In this document: one piece after another, positions 8,398-16,313 of the stretch
Layout of the letters: the number at the start of each line of letters is the position of its first letter
Position numbering within the stretch: the stretch's first letter is position 1
Assembly (NCBI GenBank): GCA_030611265.1
Contig: JAUWQD010000011.1
Span: 1-62,567, forward strand
Origin: Methanosarcinaceae archaeon
Lineage (GTDB): Archaea; Halobacteriota; Methanosarcinia; Methanosarcinales; Methanosarcinaceae
Direction: 5' to 3'
Length of the DNA: 62,567 bases
The notes under the pieces: generated by a model
What the model was told of the DNA's origin: nothing
Databases searched by the model: none
The model's input: only the letters and a program-made list of their open reading frames with translations
Program-made: the position numbers and the translations under genes

Positions 8398-9145
8398 GGT
8401 GGATATTTACTGCACGTTCATATTCTTCTACCAATAAATGCAACATAGCTTTTTACTTGCTGATGTTATTTTAAATATTTTCGTATTTGTATAGCTGGTT
8501 TCGATAACTCACTTTCCGAATCATTTGTTTTATAATTTAGAAAACTACAATCATCCGACATTATTCTATGTTTAGGAAAAAGATTTGTTCTCAAAATATA
8601 CCTCTGGAAAGTGAGTGATAAAATGTCGATGCACATTTCAAAAATTCAAACCCCGCACAGCAATTAACCTATATCAAAGAAAACGGAGCATCAATTCCCA
8701 CCGCCAGGCGGCACATCCCACTGCCACCAAACCCATGACTCACAACCCAATAACCCAAACCTGCGATTCTCATATCTGCAAATATGACACCGCTTAAAAA
8801 CCATTTTATATTTCATATTCATGGCGTGGGAACGTGCCGCACGCGTGCAGTCGCGCCGTTTTTCTCATGAACTCGATAAACCAACCGCCTGTGCCAAACA
8901 CAAAGGTGCACCGACAATACATGTACGATACTTTTAATGCCGGATCAATCACTATCGGAAGCGCATCCCATCATTGCCAATAAGATATTTATTAACGATT
9001 TAGCTTCTTCACGACAGTATATCAGGGAAAATGCCGCCTGACGGCGGTCGCATTGGTTTCGATTCGTATAAATTCGAATTTTGCACTAAAAATATCAGCT
9101 ATACAAATACATATTTTCTTTGTAGACTGGTCACCTTTATGTACT
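8398..9145. other. 770-base intergenic region without a clear gene
   Basis: No convincing gene. It holds an 11-bp inverted repeat (ACTCACTTTCC 8507-8517 with GGAAAGTGAGT 8606-8616), an open frame of 38 codons (8821-8937, begins MAWERAARVQSRR) in an unusually GC-rich patch, and a short hairpin CCGCC-TGAC-GGCGG at 9034-9047. The tiny frame lacks a ribosome site and a well-placed TATA box, so it is not called. The patch could be the relic of a gene. Confidence 0.5.
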
Positions 9146-9146
9146 A

Positions 9147-9167
9147 TTATGCATAATAATGCATAAT
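9147..9167 (+). promoter_or_regulatory. Palindromic operator-like site over the DUF134 start
   Basis: Two overlapping TGCATAAT half elements form TTATGCATAA (9147-9156) and ATAATGCATAAT (9156-9167), ending at the ATG of the DUF134 gene at 9168. A perfect palindrome touching the start codon of a helix-turn-helix protein suggests autorepression. This is inference from position. Confidence 0.45.
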
Positions 9168-9674
9168 ATGGCACGCCCAAGAAAAAGACGAATGGTGGAT
9201 TTTGAACACAATACAAGAAACTACAAACCTTCAGAAGTTTCAACAGATATTACTGAGAAAGTCAATGTAACTATTGACGAACTCGAAGCACTGAGGCTAT
9301 GTTATCTTGAGAAGTTGAATCAAAGTAATGCAGCTCTTAGAATGCATATTCACCAGTCTACATTTCAAAGGACATTACGAAGAGCATTGAATAATATTAC
9401 TGATGCTCTGGTTAATGGAAAAGAAATCAATATACAAGGAGGAAACTATACAATGCCAGGTAGGAATGGAACAGGACCCGTGGGACAGGGCAGTGGAAAT
9501 ATGCAAGGTCGTGGAAGAGGACAGCGCAGCGGCGGAGGTCGAGGCGGTGGATTCGGCGGACCTGAAGGAAAATGCAAATGTCCGAACTGCAACTATGAAC
9601 AAACTCATCAACTGGGCACGCCGTGTGCTCAGACCAAATGCCCGGAATGCGGGACAATGATGATACGGACGTGA
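9168..9674 (+). CDS. DUF134 (UPF0251) helix-turn-helix protein with Gly-rich linker and zinc ribbon
   Basis: Residues 1-95 are a DUF134/UPF0251 DNA-binding domain: MARPRKRR, DELEALRLCYLEKL and a helix-turn-helix in NAALRMHIHQSTFQRTL. It joins in frame a Gly/Arg-rich linker starting MPGRNGTGPVGQGSG, which resembles the DUF5320 protein just downstream, and then a zinc ribbon with CKCPNC and CPEC. The usual DUF134 protein ends near residue 100-120. An internal ATG at 9453 has AAGGAGG upstream (10-base gap), so the linker-ribbon part could also be made alone. Start chosen at ATG 9168 because MARPRKRR is the family N-terminus; an ATG three codons earlier is embedded in the palindrome. Confidence 0.82.
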   Translation: MARPRKRRMVDFEHNTRNYKPSEVSTDITEKVNVTIDELEALRLCYLEKLNQSNAALRMHIHQSTFQRTLRRALNNITDALVNGKEINIQGGNYTMPGRNGTGPVGQGSGNMQGRGRGQRSGGGRGGGFGGPEGKCKCPNCNYEQTHQLGTPCAQTKCPECGTMMIRT

Positions 9675-9701
9675 AATATTTAAACAGGAGATGATTGAAC
9701 T

Positions 9702-9866
9702 ATGCCAGGCGGTGACAGAACAGGACCCCGAGGAATGGGTTCCGGTACAGGAAGAGGAGCAGGATATTGCTCAGGCAATGATGAACCCGGATATATGAAT
9801 CGTGTGCAGTTGGTAGCAAATCGCAGAGGAGGTGGGAGAGGGGGTAGAAGGGGAGGAAGGAGATGA
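9702..9866 (+). CDS. DUF5320-type Gly/Arg-rich small protein
   Basis: A 54-residue frame starting MPGGDRTGPRGMGSGTGRGAG and ending in a run of Gly-Arg (RRGGGRGGRRGG). The start resembles small DUF5320 proteins, which often lie beside DUF134 genes and nitrogenase-accessory-like (NifX/NifB family) proteins in methanogens. AACAGGAGATG lies before it, with the ATG at 9702. It has one Cys (GYCSG). It repeats the theme of the linker in the preceding gene (MPGRNGTGP), so the two probably share ancestry. Its stop codon is the first part of a 15-bp tandem repeat. Function unknown. Confidence 0.7.
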   Translation: MPGGDRTGPRGMGSGTGRGAGYCSGNDEPGYMNRVQLVANRRGGGRGGRRGGRR

Positions 9867-9899
9867 TTTACATTTAGATGATTTACATTTAGATGATTT
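9861..9899 (+). repeat. 15-bp tandem repeat, 2.6 copies
   Basis: AGATGATTTACATTT occurs at 9861-9875 and 9876-9890, with a third partial copy AGATGATTT at 9891-9899. The array starts at the last codon and stop of the DUF5320 gene. It looks like a slippage product. Confidence 0.85.
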
Positions 9900-9976
9900 T
9901 CAAATTCTTTTGGCTTTCCTTAACATCGTGTGGGTTAGTAATGTTTCCTGCACCATTTTTTTCCATTCAAAATATC

Positions 9977-10474
9977 ATGGATAGGAGCCTGTATCTCATT
10001 AAGAAACATGCCAGAATTTTGAAATACCTGCGGCTGTTTATGAAGAAAAGAAGTCTTCCAACTACTGTTAATGTGTATGAGAATGAAGATGCTGCGCCGT
10101 TGTTTTCAATACGCAAGCACATGCCGATAATTCGCTCTAAAGTGCAGGTCATTGACGGAAACGGCATGCCTATAGGATATTTCAAGAGCAAGATCCTGAC
10201 AATTGGCGGCGGTTTCAATGTGTTTGATATGCAGGACAATAAGATCGCGGACATAAAAGGCGATTGGAAGGGTTGGAATTTCAAGTTCCTTGACCCCAGC
10301 GGCGCCGAGATCGGCACGGTGACGAAAAAGTGGGCAGGCATTGGGAAGGAGATGTTCACGACTGCGGACACCTATATGATTTCGATCGATGAGAAGGAAT
10401 CCGACCACAAGACTAACATGATGCTGCTTGCGGCGGGTTTGGCGATTGATGTTGTTTTTAAGGAGAGGCGATAA
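9977..10474 (+). CDS. LURP-one-related/YxjI scramblase-like protein
   Basis: 165-aa beta-barrel type protein of the LURP-one-related/YxjI family, the fold shared with phospholipid scramblases. Evidence: MDRSLYLIKKH at the start, repeated strands such as SKILTIGGGFNVFDMQDNKIADIKGDWKGWNFKFLD, GTVTKKWAGIGKEMFTTADTY, and the hydrophobic C-terminal helix MLLAAGLAIDVVFKERR. Function in archaea is unknown; in eukaryotes the fold binds or moves lipids. The frame is open back to 9893, but the added 28 residues look unlike the family, so ATG 9977 is chosen. It stands 65 bases before the SIR2 gene, and a copy of its last 17 codons recurs after that gene. Confidence 0.72.
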   Translation: MDRSLYLIKKHARILKYLRLFMKKRSLPTTVNVYENEDAAPLFSIRKHMPIIRSKVQVIDGNGMPIGYFKSKILTIGGGFNVFDMQDNKIADIKGDWKGWNFKFLDPSGAEIGTVTKKWAGIGKEMFTTADTYMISIDEKESDHKTNMMLLAAGLAIDVVFKERR

Positions 10475-10539
10475 GGGAATAATATAGTTCGGTGGCCACA
10501 AACCGAATATCTTTTAAATATTGTTTGTATTGTAAAATC

Positions 10540-12558
10540 ATGCAGCGGAATATCGATGATATCAAGGAAAATTTGATTAGGGCAAAAGAGCGTGGAAAGA
10601 AATGTACGCTTTTAATTGGTGCCGGTTGTTCAGTTAAAGCTGGAATTCCTCTTGCATCTGGTTTTGTAGATATCATAAAAAAGAATTACCCCAATGCTTA
10701 CGAACGCGCGAGCGAGAAGACGTATCCAGAAGTTATGGGTAAACTGACTCTTGGGCATCGGCGCGACCTTATTGCAGACCACATTGATGATGCAAAAATC
10801 AATTGGGCGCATATTTGCATAGCCTTGTTGATAAAAGAAGGATATGTCGATAGGGTTCTAACCACTAATTTTGATCCACTTGTTGTTAGGGCGTGTGCAT
10901 TATTAAACGAATTTCCGGCTGTGTATGATTTTGCAGCATCACAGTTTTTTAAGTCAGCCGATGTGGCAGACAAAGCCGTATTTCATCTTCATGGTCAGCG
11001 TGATGGATTTGTATTATTGAACACGACAAATGAATGTGATAACTTGTCAAAACATATGGAGCCTGTATTCAAAGAAAGTGCACAGGGCCGCATGTGGATT
11101 GTTGTTGGGTACAGTGGTGATAATGACCCCGTTTTTAACCATCTTGCAGATATCAATCATTTTGATTATGGGCTTTATTGGATTCTTTATAAAGATAATG
11201 AACCATCAAAACATTTAAAAGAACGTCTGCTTGTTGAAGGCAAAGATGCTTATTTCGTTAAAGGTTTTGATGCTGATTCATTTTTTGTACGCCTGACGCA
11301 AGAGCTTGATATATTTCCACCAGATTTTATTGACAAACCCTTCACACACATGGACAATTTGTTCGGAATGATCACTGATTTTTCATTTGATAAGCAAGAA
11401 GATGGAACTGATGTTACACATGAGCCGCGCAAGCAGATAAATGAATGTATTGATAAATATGAAAAAGAACCGTCCGATGTTCAAAAAGCAACTAAGTTGC
11501 TTATGGAAGGCAATTATAATGAAGTCGTGAAAATGCATTCTTCATACGATGATAATCCATCCCCTGAATTTGCCGATGTACTTTCTTGGGGATATGTAGG
11601 TCAGGGCAATATTCTTTATAACCTTGCAAAAATAAAAGAAGGGGATGAGGTTGAGAAACTATTTACACTTGCATTTGAAAAGTATGAGGCATCGCTTAAA
11701 ATTAAGCCAGATAAGCATGAAGCACTCTATAACTGGGGAATTGCTCTTTCTGACCTTGCAGAAATAAAAGAAGGAGGTGAGGCGGAGAAACTATTTACAC
11801 TTGCATCCGAAAAGTATGGGGTGGCGCTCGAAATTAAACCAGATCAGCATGAAGCACTCAATAACTGGGGCCTTGTTCTTTCTAACCTTGCAAAAATAAA
11901 AGAAGGAGATGAGGCGGAGAAACTATCCACACTTGCATCTGAAAAGTATGAAGCGGCGCTCAAAATTAAGCCTGATAAACATGAAGCACTCTATAACTGG
12001 GGCATTGCTCTTGTTGAACTTGCAAAAATAAAAGAAGGAGATGAGGCTGAGGAACTATTCACACTTGCATTTGAAAAGTATAAGGAAGCGCTCGAAATTA
12101 AGCCAGATAAGCATGAAGCACTTAATAACTGGGGTTCTGCTCTTGTTGAACTTGCAAAAATAAAAGAAGGAGATGAGGCTGAGGAACTATTCACACTTGC
12201 ATTTGAAAAGTATGAGGCAGCGCTCAAAATTAAACCAGATAAATATAAAGCACTCGATAACTGGGGCTCTACTCTTATCACTCTTGCAAATACCAAGTCT
12301 GGAAAAGAAGCTGACGACTTATTATCTAAAGCCAAAGAAAAACTGCTACAAGCAGAAGATATCAAGAAAGGAGGTGGGGCATATAATCTGGCGTGCATTT
12401 CCGCATTGCAACATGATGAATCTGCCTGCCGTGAATGGTTGGAACTTGCATATGAACTAAAATCTATTCCAAAGCCTGAGCATTTAAATGCTGATTCGGA
12501 TTTAGATAATGTGAGGGAGACTGATTGGTTTAAGAAAATAGTTGCAGATATGATGTAA
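10540..12558 (+). CDS. SIR2-like NADase domain protein with TPR-type repeats
   Basis: 672 aa. The N-terminal SIR2-like domain has LLIGAGCSVKAGIP (residues 24-37), TTNFD (108-112) with Asn110, and HLHG (149-152) with His151, the NAD-binding and catalytic positions of SIR2-type NADases. Residues from about 360 carry TPR-like repeats; five successive units are exactly 44 aa (132 bp) long and nearly identical. SIR2 domains with such sensor regions are common in anti-phage NAD-depleting proteins, which is the likely role here (inference). Start chosen at ATG 10540: TATA CTTTTAAATA lies about 25 bases upstream, giving a leaderless transcript. The frame is open to 10492. Confidence 0.82.
   Translation: MQRNIDDIKENLIRAKERGKKCTLLIGAGCSVKAGIPLASGFVDIIKKNYPNAYERASEKTYPEVMGKLTLGHRRDLIADHIDDAKINWAHICIALLIKEGYVDRVLTTNFDPLVVRACALLNEFPAVYDFAASQFFKSADVADKAVFHLHGQRDGFVLLNTTNECDNLSKHMEPVFKESAQGRMWIVVGYSGDNDPVFNHLADINHFDYGLYWILYKDNEPSKHLKERLLVEGKDAYFVKGFDADSFFVRLTQELDIFPPDFIDKPFTHMDNLFGMITDFSFDKQEDGTDVTHEPRKQINECIDKYEKEPSDVQKATKLLMEGNYNEVVKMHSSYDDNPSPEFADVLSWGYVGQGNILYNLAKIKEGDEVEKLFTLAFEKYEASLKIKPDKHEALYNWGIALSDLAEIKEGGEAEKLFTLASEKYGVALEIKPDQHEALNNWGLVLSNLAKIKEGDEAEKLSTLASEKYEAALKIKPDKHEALYNWGIALVELAKIKEGDEAEELFTLAFEKYKEALEIKPDKHEALNNWGSALVELAKIKEGDEAEELFTLAFEKYEAALKIKPDKYKALDNWGSTLITLANTKSGKEADDLLSKAKEKLLQAEDIKKGGGAYNLACISALQHDESACREWLELAYELKSIPKPEHLNADSDLDNVRETDWFKKIVADMM
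11623..12282 (+). repeat. Five tandem 132-bp units inside the SIR2-TPR gene
   Basis: Units begin with CTTGCA at 11623, 11755, 11887, 12019 and 12151, with a degenerate sixth at 12283; each is exactly 132 bp (44 codons) and close to identical at the DNA level. Such a constant period points to recent expansion and possible copy-number change. Confidence 0.93.
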
Positions 12559-12633
12559 TCGTTCTCATATTCGGTTTTTCAGTAGCATGATAAAAAACTC
12601 GGATGTAAAGGTGCTGGAACATCGTCGCCAATA

Positions 12634-12687
12634 ATGCTACTTGCGGCGGGTTTGGCGATTGATGTTGTTTTTAAGGAGAGGCTATAG
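12634..12687 (+). pseudogene. Duplicated 3' end of the LURP-one gene
   Basis: Seventeen codons plus stop, nearly identical to the last codons of the LURP-one gene (10421-10474): MLLAAGLAIDVVFKER then a different last residue. Nothing upstream of it matches that gene. It is a scar of a duplication that also left the SIR2 fragment at 13186. Confidence 0.88.
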
Positions 12688-12806
12688 GAGGAGGTTTGTA
12701 GGATTGAATACAAATAATATTCAAGTGGATACAATTTATGTTCAACGATTCACTTCGTAAGCATGTGATCGTGTATGGTGTTCAAAATTGATTGGTATTG
12801 CCAAGT

Positions 12807-13168
12807 TTAGATCAATTCTTTAATTTTTTGTACAAACTCTTTGGCTCTCATGATTGCATTATGAGCTTCAGTTTGAGACATACTTCCTGCCACATCATAG
12901 ACAAGTGCATGTCTTTTCCGGCGCATGCGGTCGAACATTATGTTGTCTTTTTCGAAATCCGCACCGAGCACAGTTTCACAGAATCTAACGACTGAAACGT
13001 GTTGTGCTTCTCCTCCGGGTCTGTATCCTTTTGAAAACATCAATGCACGCGCAGATTGTAGCATCGCATTGTATGCTATATTGTAAGCCCAGTCGAAATC
13101 CTTGGTCTGCAACAGGTCTATGCAGTGGATATGTCACGATTTGCCAGTGCAAGTGCATCATCTGTCTT
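12807..13168 (-). pseudogene. HEPN-domain protein, frameshifted and 5' truncated
   Basis: HEPN domain with the ribonuclease-type R-x4-H motif (RKRHALVYD) and the family region DFDWAYNIAYNAMLQSARALMFSKGYRPGG. The 101-aa intact frame could start only at TTG 13112. Directly upstream, in another frame, is KKTDDALALANRDISTA; joining the two needs one extra base near 13120 (GCA-ATA-GAC), which yields a normal HEPN N-terminus. Further upstream the gene runs into the SIR2 fragment and has no start codon. So the gene is broken twice, or expressed only as a short form. HEPN proteins are RNases or structural partners in toxin-antitoxin and anti-phage systems. Confidence 0.75.
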
Positions 13169-13185
13169 TTTTGTATAGTATAATC

Positions 13186-13281
13186 ATGCAGCAGAATATC
13201 GATAATATCAAGGAAAATTTGATTAGAGCAAAAGAGCGGGGAAAGAAATGTACGTTTTTAATTGGTGCCGGTTGTTCAGTT
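13186..13281 (+). pseudogene. Duplicated 5' end of the SIR2-TPR gene
   Basis: Copy of the first 32 codons of the SIR2 gene (10540-10635), differing at a few positions: MQQNIDNIKENLIRAKERGKK and on to LIGAGCSV. The matching stretch begins near 13168 with the same promoter-like sequence and ends abruptly after GTTGTTCAGTT, where unrelated sequence starts. The copy is not functional. Confidence 0.92.
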
Positions 13282-13314
13282 TTACGAACCATTTCTATAA
13301 CATATTTAACTGGT

Positions 13315-13782
13315 TCATTCGTCACCGTACATCGAAAGATTCATCCTGCGAAGCACATCTGCAATTACCTGCTGAACTTCTGTTGCGTGTTCATCTGAAA
13401 CTTCGCCACCTTCGGTTTCCATCAGTTTTTGGATATCGGATACAATAGTATGAATAATAGGAATAATTTCGTCTTTACTGATCAGCCCTGCATAATATGC
13501 ATAGAAAAAAGTCGTGCCACTTCGCTGCACCTTTTTTTTGAATGTTGCATGAGCATTTGAGACTTCCTGCCGTGAATAGGGTTCATCCATGAAAGGTACA
13601 AGATCCGGAAGATTCTCACCGATCCATGTCATCTCTGATTGGTTTGAGATATTCTTAAAGTCTGCACAAAGGCGAGCTATCATCCATTCGCGTGCTGTGA
13701 GATGTGTTGTCTGTTTTAAAAAACGAGTCACATCAGAATAACTCTTGTTATCCATTTTTTTGAATTTTTGGTACCTGTTCAT
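13315..13782 (-). CDS. DUF5806 family protein
   Basis: 155-aa protein of a family shared by methanogens and halophiles with no known function. Recognised by NRYQKFKKMDNKSYSDVTRFL, TAREWMIARLCADFKN and MTWIGENLPDLVPFMDEPYSRQEV. It is soluble and mostly helical, without signal peptide or metal-binding cluster. ATG 13782 fits the family N-terminus. It ends 33 bases from the SIR2 fragment, so the duplication scar stops just beyond this conserved gene. Transcribed away from the uspA gene. Confidence 0.78.
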   Translation of the reverse strand: MNRYQKFKKMDNKSYSDVTRFLKQTTHLTAREWMIARLCADFKNISNQSEMTWIGENLPDLVPFMDEPYSRQEVSNAHATFKKKVQRSGTTFFYAYYAGLISKDEIIPIIHTIVSDIQKLMETEGGEVSDEHATEVQQVIADVLRRMNLSMYGDE

Positions 13783-13882
13783 TATGAATCACATAACCTG
13801 TTTCATTTGTATTGCAACCAATGTTTTACCCGTACAATGATTCCAATATCTTTAAAATATTTAACATTAATCCAAGCCTGAA

Positions 13883-14293
13883 ATGAAATTTCTAATTCCA
13901 ATCGATGGGTCTGATTACTCAGCAAACGCTGCAAAAGTTGCCGGAAAAATGGCATTACAATTCGATTCTGATATTTTGTTACTTCATGTAGTCACAGATA
14001 CGGGAGTCGGGAGAAAGAAATGGCGCAATAAGGGTGCAGAGGATATACTCTTATCTGTTCGCGACATTTTGATAGATGTCGGTTGTGATGAAAATCGCAT
14101 CGAATGTATTATCAAGGATGGAAATGCCCCTGAAACGATCGTAGATATTGCAAACCAAAGAAATGTTGACAAGATCATAATGGGAACCCGGGGCAAAACA
14201 AGACTTAAAAAGATTATGGGGTCGGTAACAGAGAAAGTGCTTCAGACATCTAGCATACTTGTTCTTGTGGTGCCACCTAAATACAAAAACTGA
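13883..14293 (+). CDS. Universal stress protein (UspA family)
   Basis: 136-aa cytoplasmic UspA-fold protein. The N-terminus MKFLIPIDGSDYSANAAKVA and the ATP-binding loop GTRGKTRLKKIMGSVTEKVLQ match the G-2x-G-9x-G(S/T) pattern of ATP-binding members. Its specific role is unknown; such proteins are stress-related nucleotide binders. A TATA-like AAAATATTTAAC about 25 bases before ATG 13883 suggests a leaderless transcript of its own. Confidence 0.9.
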   Translation: MKFLIPIDGSDYSANAAKVAGKMALQFDSDILLLHVVTDTGVGRKKWRNKGAEDILLSVRDILIDVGCDENRIECIIKDGNAPETIVDIANQRNVDKIIMGTRGKTRLKKIMGSVTEKVLQTSSILVLVVPPKYKN

Positions 14294-14384
14294 AAAGCGA
14301 TATCAGTTCTTCACTTTTGACCATGTTTTAACTTATCGGAGACTTCTATCGAAATCTCCTACCGAAATCTCCTACAAAAATCTC

Positions 14385-15191
14385 TTATCGAAGTTTTCTA
14401 TCAATAACGGCTTTTCCAGCAACGACGTCATCCATTGAAAATACTTCTAGATTATAGATACCGCGATAATCAGATATTTCATTGATTACTGAGAAATCCA
14501 CAGTTCCACTGCCCGGAGCCATGTGCACATCACCTGCATATTCATCCGTCCACACACCATTATTGTCATGCAGATGCATGTGGACTACATGCCCGTCAAG
14601 GTCGTTTGCAAAATCCCGCACTTTTTCGGAAACACCACCGCATGTAAGATTTGCATGTCCAATATCAAATGTCACACCAAGATTGGAAGAATCCACTGCC
14701 CTGACAGCTTCTAACAATTCGTTTGTCTCGCAACACAGGTTCCCGTGGTCTGTGCCTTCCTTGTTCTCAAGACCGAGCATAACACCACGATCATGAGCAA
14801 ATAATGCAAGTTCTTTTAGATTATCGACCATCTTTGAAAATGACAAATCACGATTGTCATTTATCCTTCCCGGGTGAATTACTACAACTTTTGAATCCAA
14901 TCGGTTCGCAAGTTCTATCGATTCTTCCATCAGCCGGAAATGTGTGCGCCCCATGTTGGCAGTATCAACAACAAGTTCTTTTGGGTATGTTGGAACATCG
15001 GCAAAATAAGGAGCATGGATCGAGGTCACAAGGTTACCAGTAGAGAGGGCATCCATGATGTCGCCCAGTACCTTATCCTGCAATTGAATATTTTTGTACA
15101 ATCCAAGTTTTGGGATGTACAACTCAATTGATTGTACCTCGTTTTTAATTTCCTGAATAGTACCCGCAAATGATGAAGCCCCGATTATCAT
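14385..15191 (-). CDS. Sugar phosphate isomerase/epimerase-type TIM-barrel protein
   Basis: 268-aa protein of the xylose-isomerase-like TIM-barrel superfamily (also AP endonuclease IV-like). Visible metal-site segments: KVVVIHPGR, VMLGLENKEG, VTFDIGHANLTCGG and HMHLHDNNGVWTDEYAGDVHMAPGSG, with the expected His, Glu and Asp ligands. The substrate cannot be told from sequence. ATG 15191 starts the first beta strand (MIIGASSFAG). It is divergent from the U32 gene across an 87-base promoter region. Confidence 0.8.
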   Translation of the reverse strand: MIIGASSFAGTIQEIKNEVQSIELYIPKLGLYKNIQLQDKVLGDIMDALSTGNLVTSIHAPYFADVPTYPKELVVDTANMGRTHFRLMEESIELANRLDSKVVVIHPGRINDNRDLSFSKMVDNLKELALFAHDRGVMLGLENKEGTDHGNLCCETNELLEAVRAVDSSNLGVTFDIGHANLTCGGVSEKVRDFANDLDGHVVHMHLHDNNGVWTDEYAGDVHMAPGSGTVDFSVINEISDYRGIYNLEVFSMDDVVAGKAVIDRKLR

Positions 15192-15278
15192 ATTATATCA
15201 TGCGTGGGTGGATGTAATAATTGTTTTGATTTGAGCATACCAAAATGCTTATCTAATTTATAAGATTACCAGCATGCA

Positions 15279-16313
15279 ATGAAACTGTATGCACCTCATC
15301 TCGGACATCTTGAAGGACTTGAAGAACTACTTGCAGGTTCTGATGACATTTATGGTGTCTATATGGCAGGTTCACCTGAATATGTCGGCACCGGAAGAAC
15401 GAACTTAAGTGCCCCAAAACTTGAGGATGTTGCAGAACAAACTGAATATGCTCATGAGAAGGGCGTAAAACTTGAAATTATCCTCAACAGTTCATGCATG
15501 GGCGGGCAGCATCTTACACCCGAAGGTTACAGGTCTATTGACTGGTATTTTAACAGACTCAACGATATTGGAATTGATTCTATAACTGTTGCAGACCCAT
15601 ACCTTGTGGAAATGCTTGCAAAGGACTATGACATGGAAGTTGTTGTGTCGGTGCTTTCGTTCGTAGATTCACCGCAAAAGGCTGAGTTCTATGAAAATAT
15701 GGGAGCAGATACGATCGTAATAGATTCTGCGGTCAACAGGCATTTTGATAAACTGGAAGCCATCAAGGAATCCGTGTCATGTGACCTCAAATTGCTGGTC
15801 AATGAAGGATGCCTTTACCAGTGTCCGTTCAGGTATGCGCACTTTAATTTTTTCTCGCACGCAAACGGACCCGGACCAAAACCAAATGTCACTGATGACT
15901 ATTACTACTACAAGTGCCTCTCACTCAGGATACAGGACCCTGAACTGATAATCAAATCACCATGGATCAGACCTGAAGACCTCAAAGAATACAAACACAT
16001 AACTGATATATTCAAGATCGGTGGAAGAACTCATTTTGTGAACTGGACATTGAACGTTGTTAATGCTTATGCAAATGAGAGTTATGACGGTAATCTTATG
16101 GATCTGCTGGATTGTCCAAAGGACCTAAAAGACCTATTCTATATTCCGAATAAGGAACTTGATGGTGCACTTTCGCAGTGGAAACAGTGTGAGAAGGTGT
16201 GCAAACGGTGCGGTTACTGCAAGCGTTTGACAGACAAAATTACACAGGTATATACGAATGAAGGTACAGAACGGGTATTGAGACCATTACATTCAATAGG
16301 GGAACAACAATGA
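15279..16313 (+). CDS. Peptidase U32-family protein
   Basis: 344-aa U32-like protein. The family includes collagenase-like proteins and the UbiU/UbiV and RlhA/TrhP groups that use a [4Fe-4S] cluster in hydroxylation of ubiquinone or RNA. Here a TIM-barrel-like N-terminus (MKLYAPHLGHLEGLEELLAGSDDIYG) is followed by NEGCLYQCPFRYAHFNFFSH and a C-terminal Cys set (CEKVCKRCGYC), together enough Cys for one or more Fe-S sites. Substrate unknown. TATA TAATTTATAAG lies about 25 bases before ATG 15279, suggesting a leaderless transcript. The stop overlaps the next start (ATGA), so both proteins probably work together. Confidence 0.82.
   Translation: MKLYAPHLGHLEGLEELLAGSDDIYGVYMAGSPEYVGTGRTNLSAPKLEDVAEQTEYAHEKGVKLEIILNSSCMGGQHLTPEGYRSIDWYFNRLNDIGIDSITVADPYLVEMLAKDYDMEVVVSVLSFVDSPQKAEFYENMGADTIVIDSAVNRHFDKLEAIKESVSCDLKLLVNEGCLYQCPFRYAHFNFFSHANGPGPKPNVTDDYYYYKCLSLRIQDPELIIKSPWIRPEDLKEYKHITDIFKIGGRTHFVNWTLNVVNAYANESYDGNLMDLLDCPKDLKDLFYIPNKELDGALSQWKQCEKVCKRCGYCKRLTDKITQVYTNEGTERVLRPLHSIGEQQ

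Noticed and set aside
8821-8937. 38-codon frame starting MAWERAARVQ in a GC-rich patch
   Set aside because: No ribosome site, TATA box too near the ATG, and no recognisable family.
9921-9935. 15-base sequence TAACATCGTGTGGGT shared with 62427-62441
   Set aside because: One exact 15-mer match is expected by chance in a window of this size, and the surrounding bases do not align.
11623-12282. Regular 132-bp repeats considered as a CRISPR-like array
   Set aside because: The units are contiguous, in frame and coding; there are no unique spacers.
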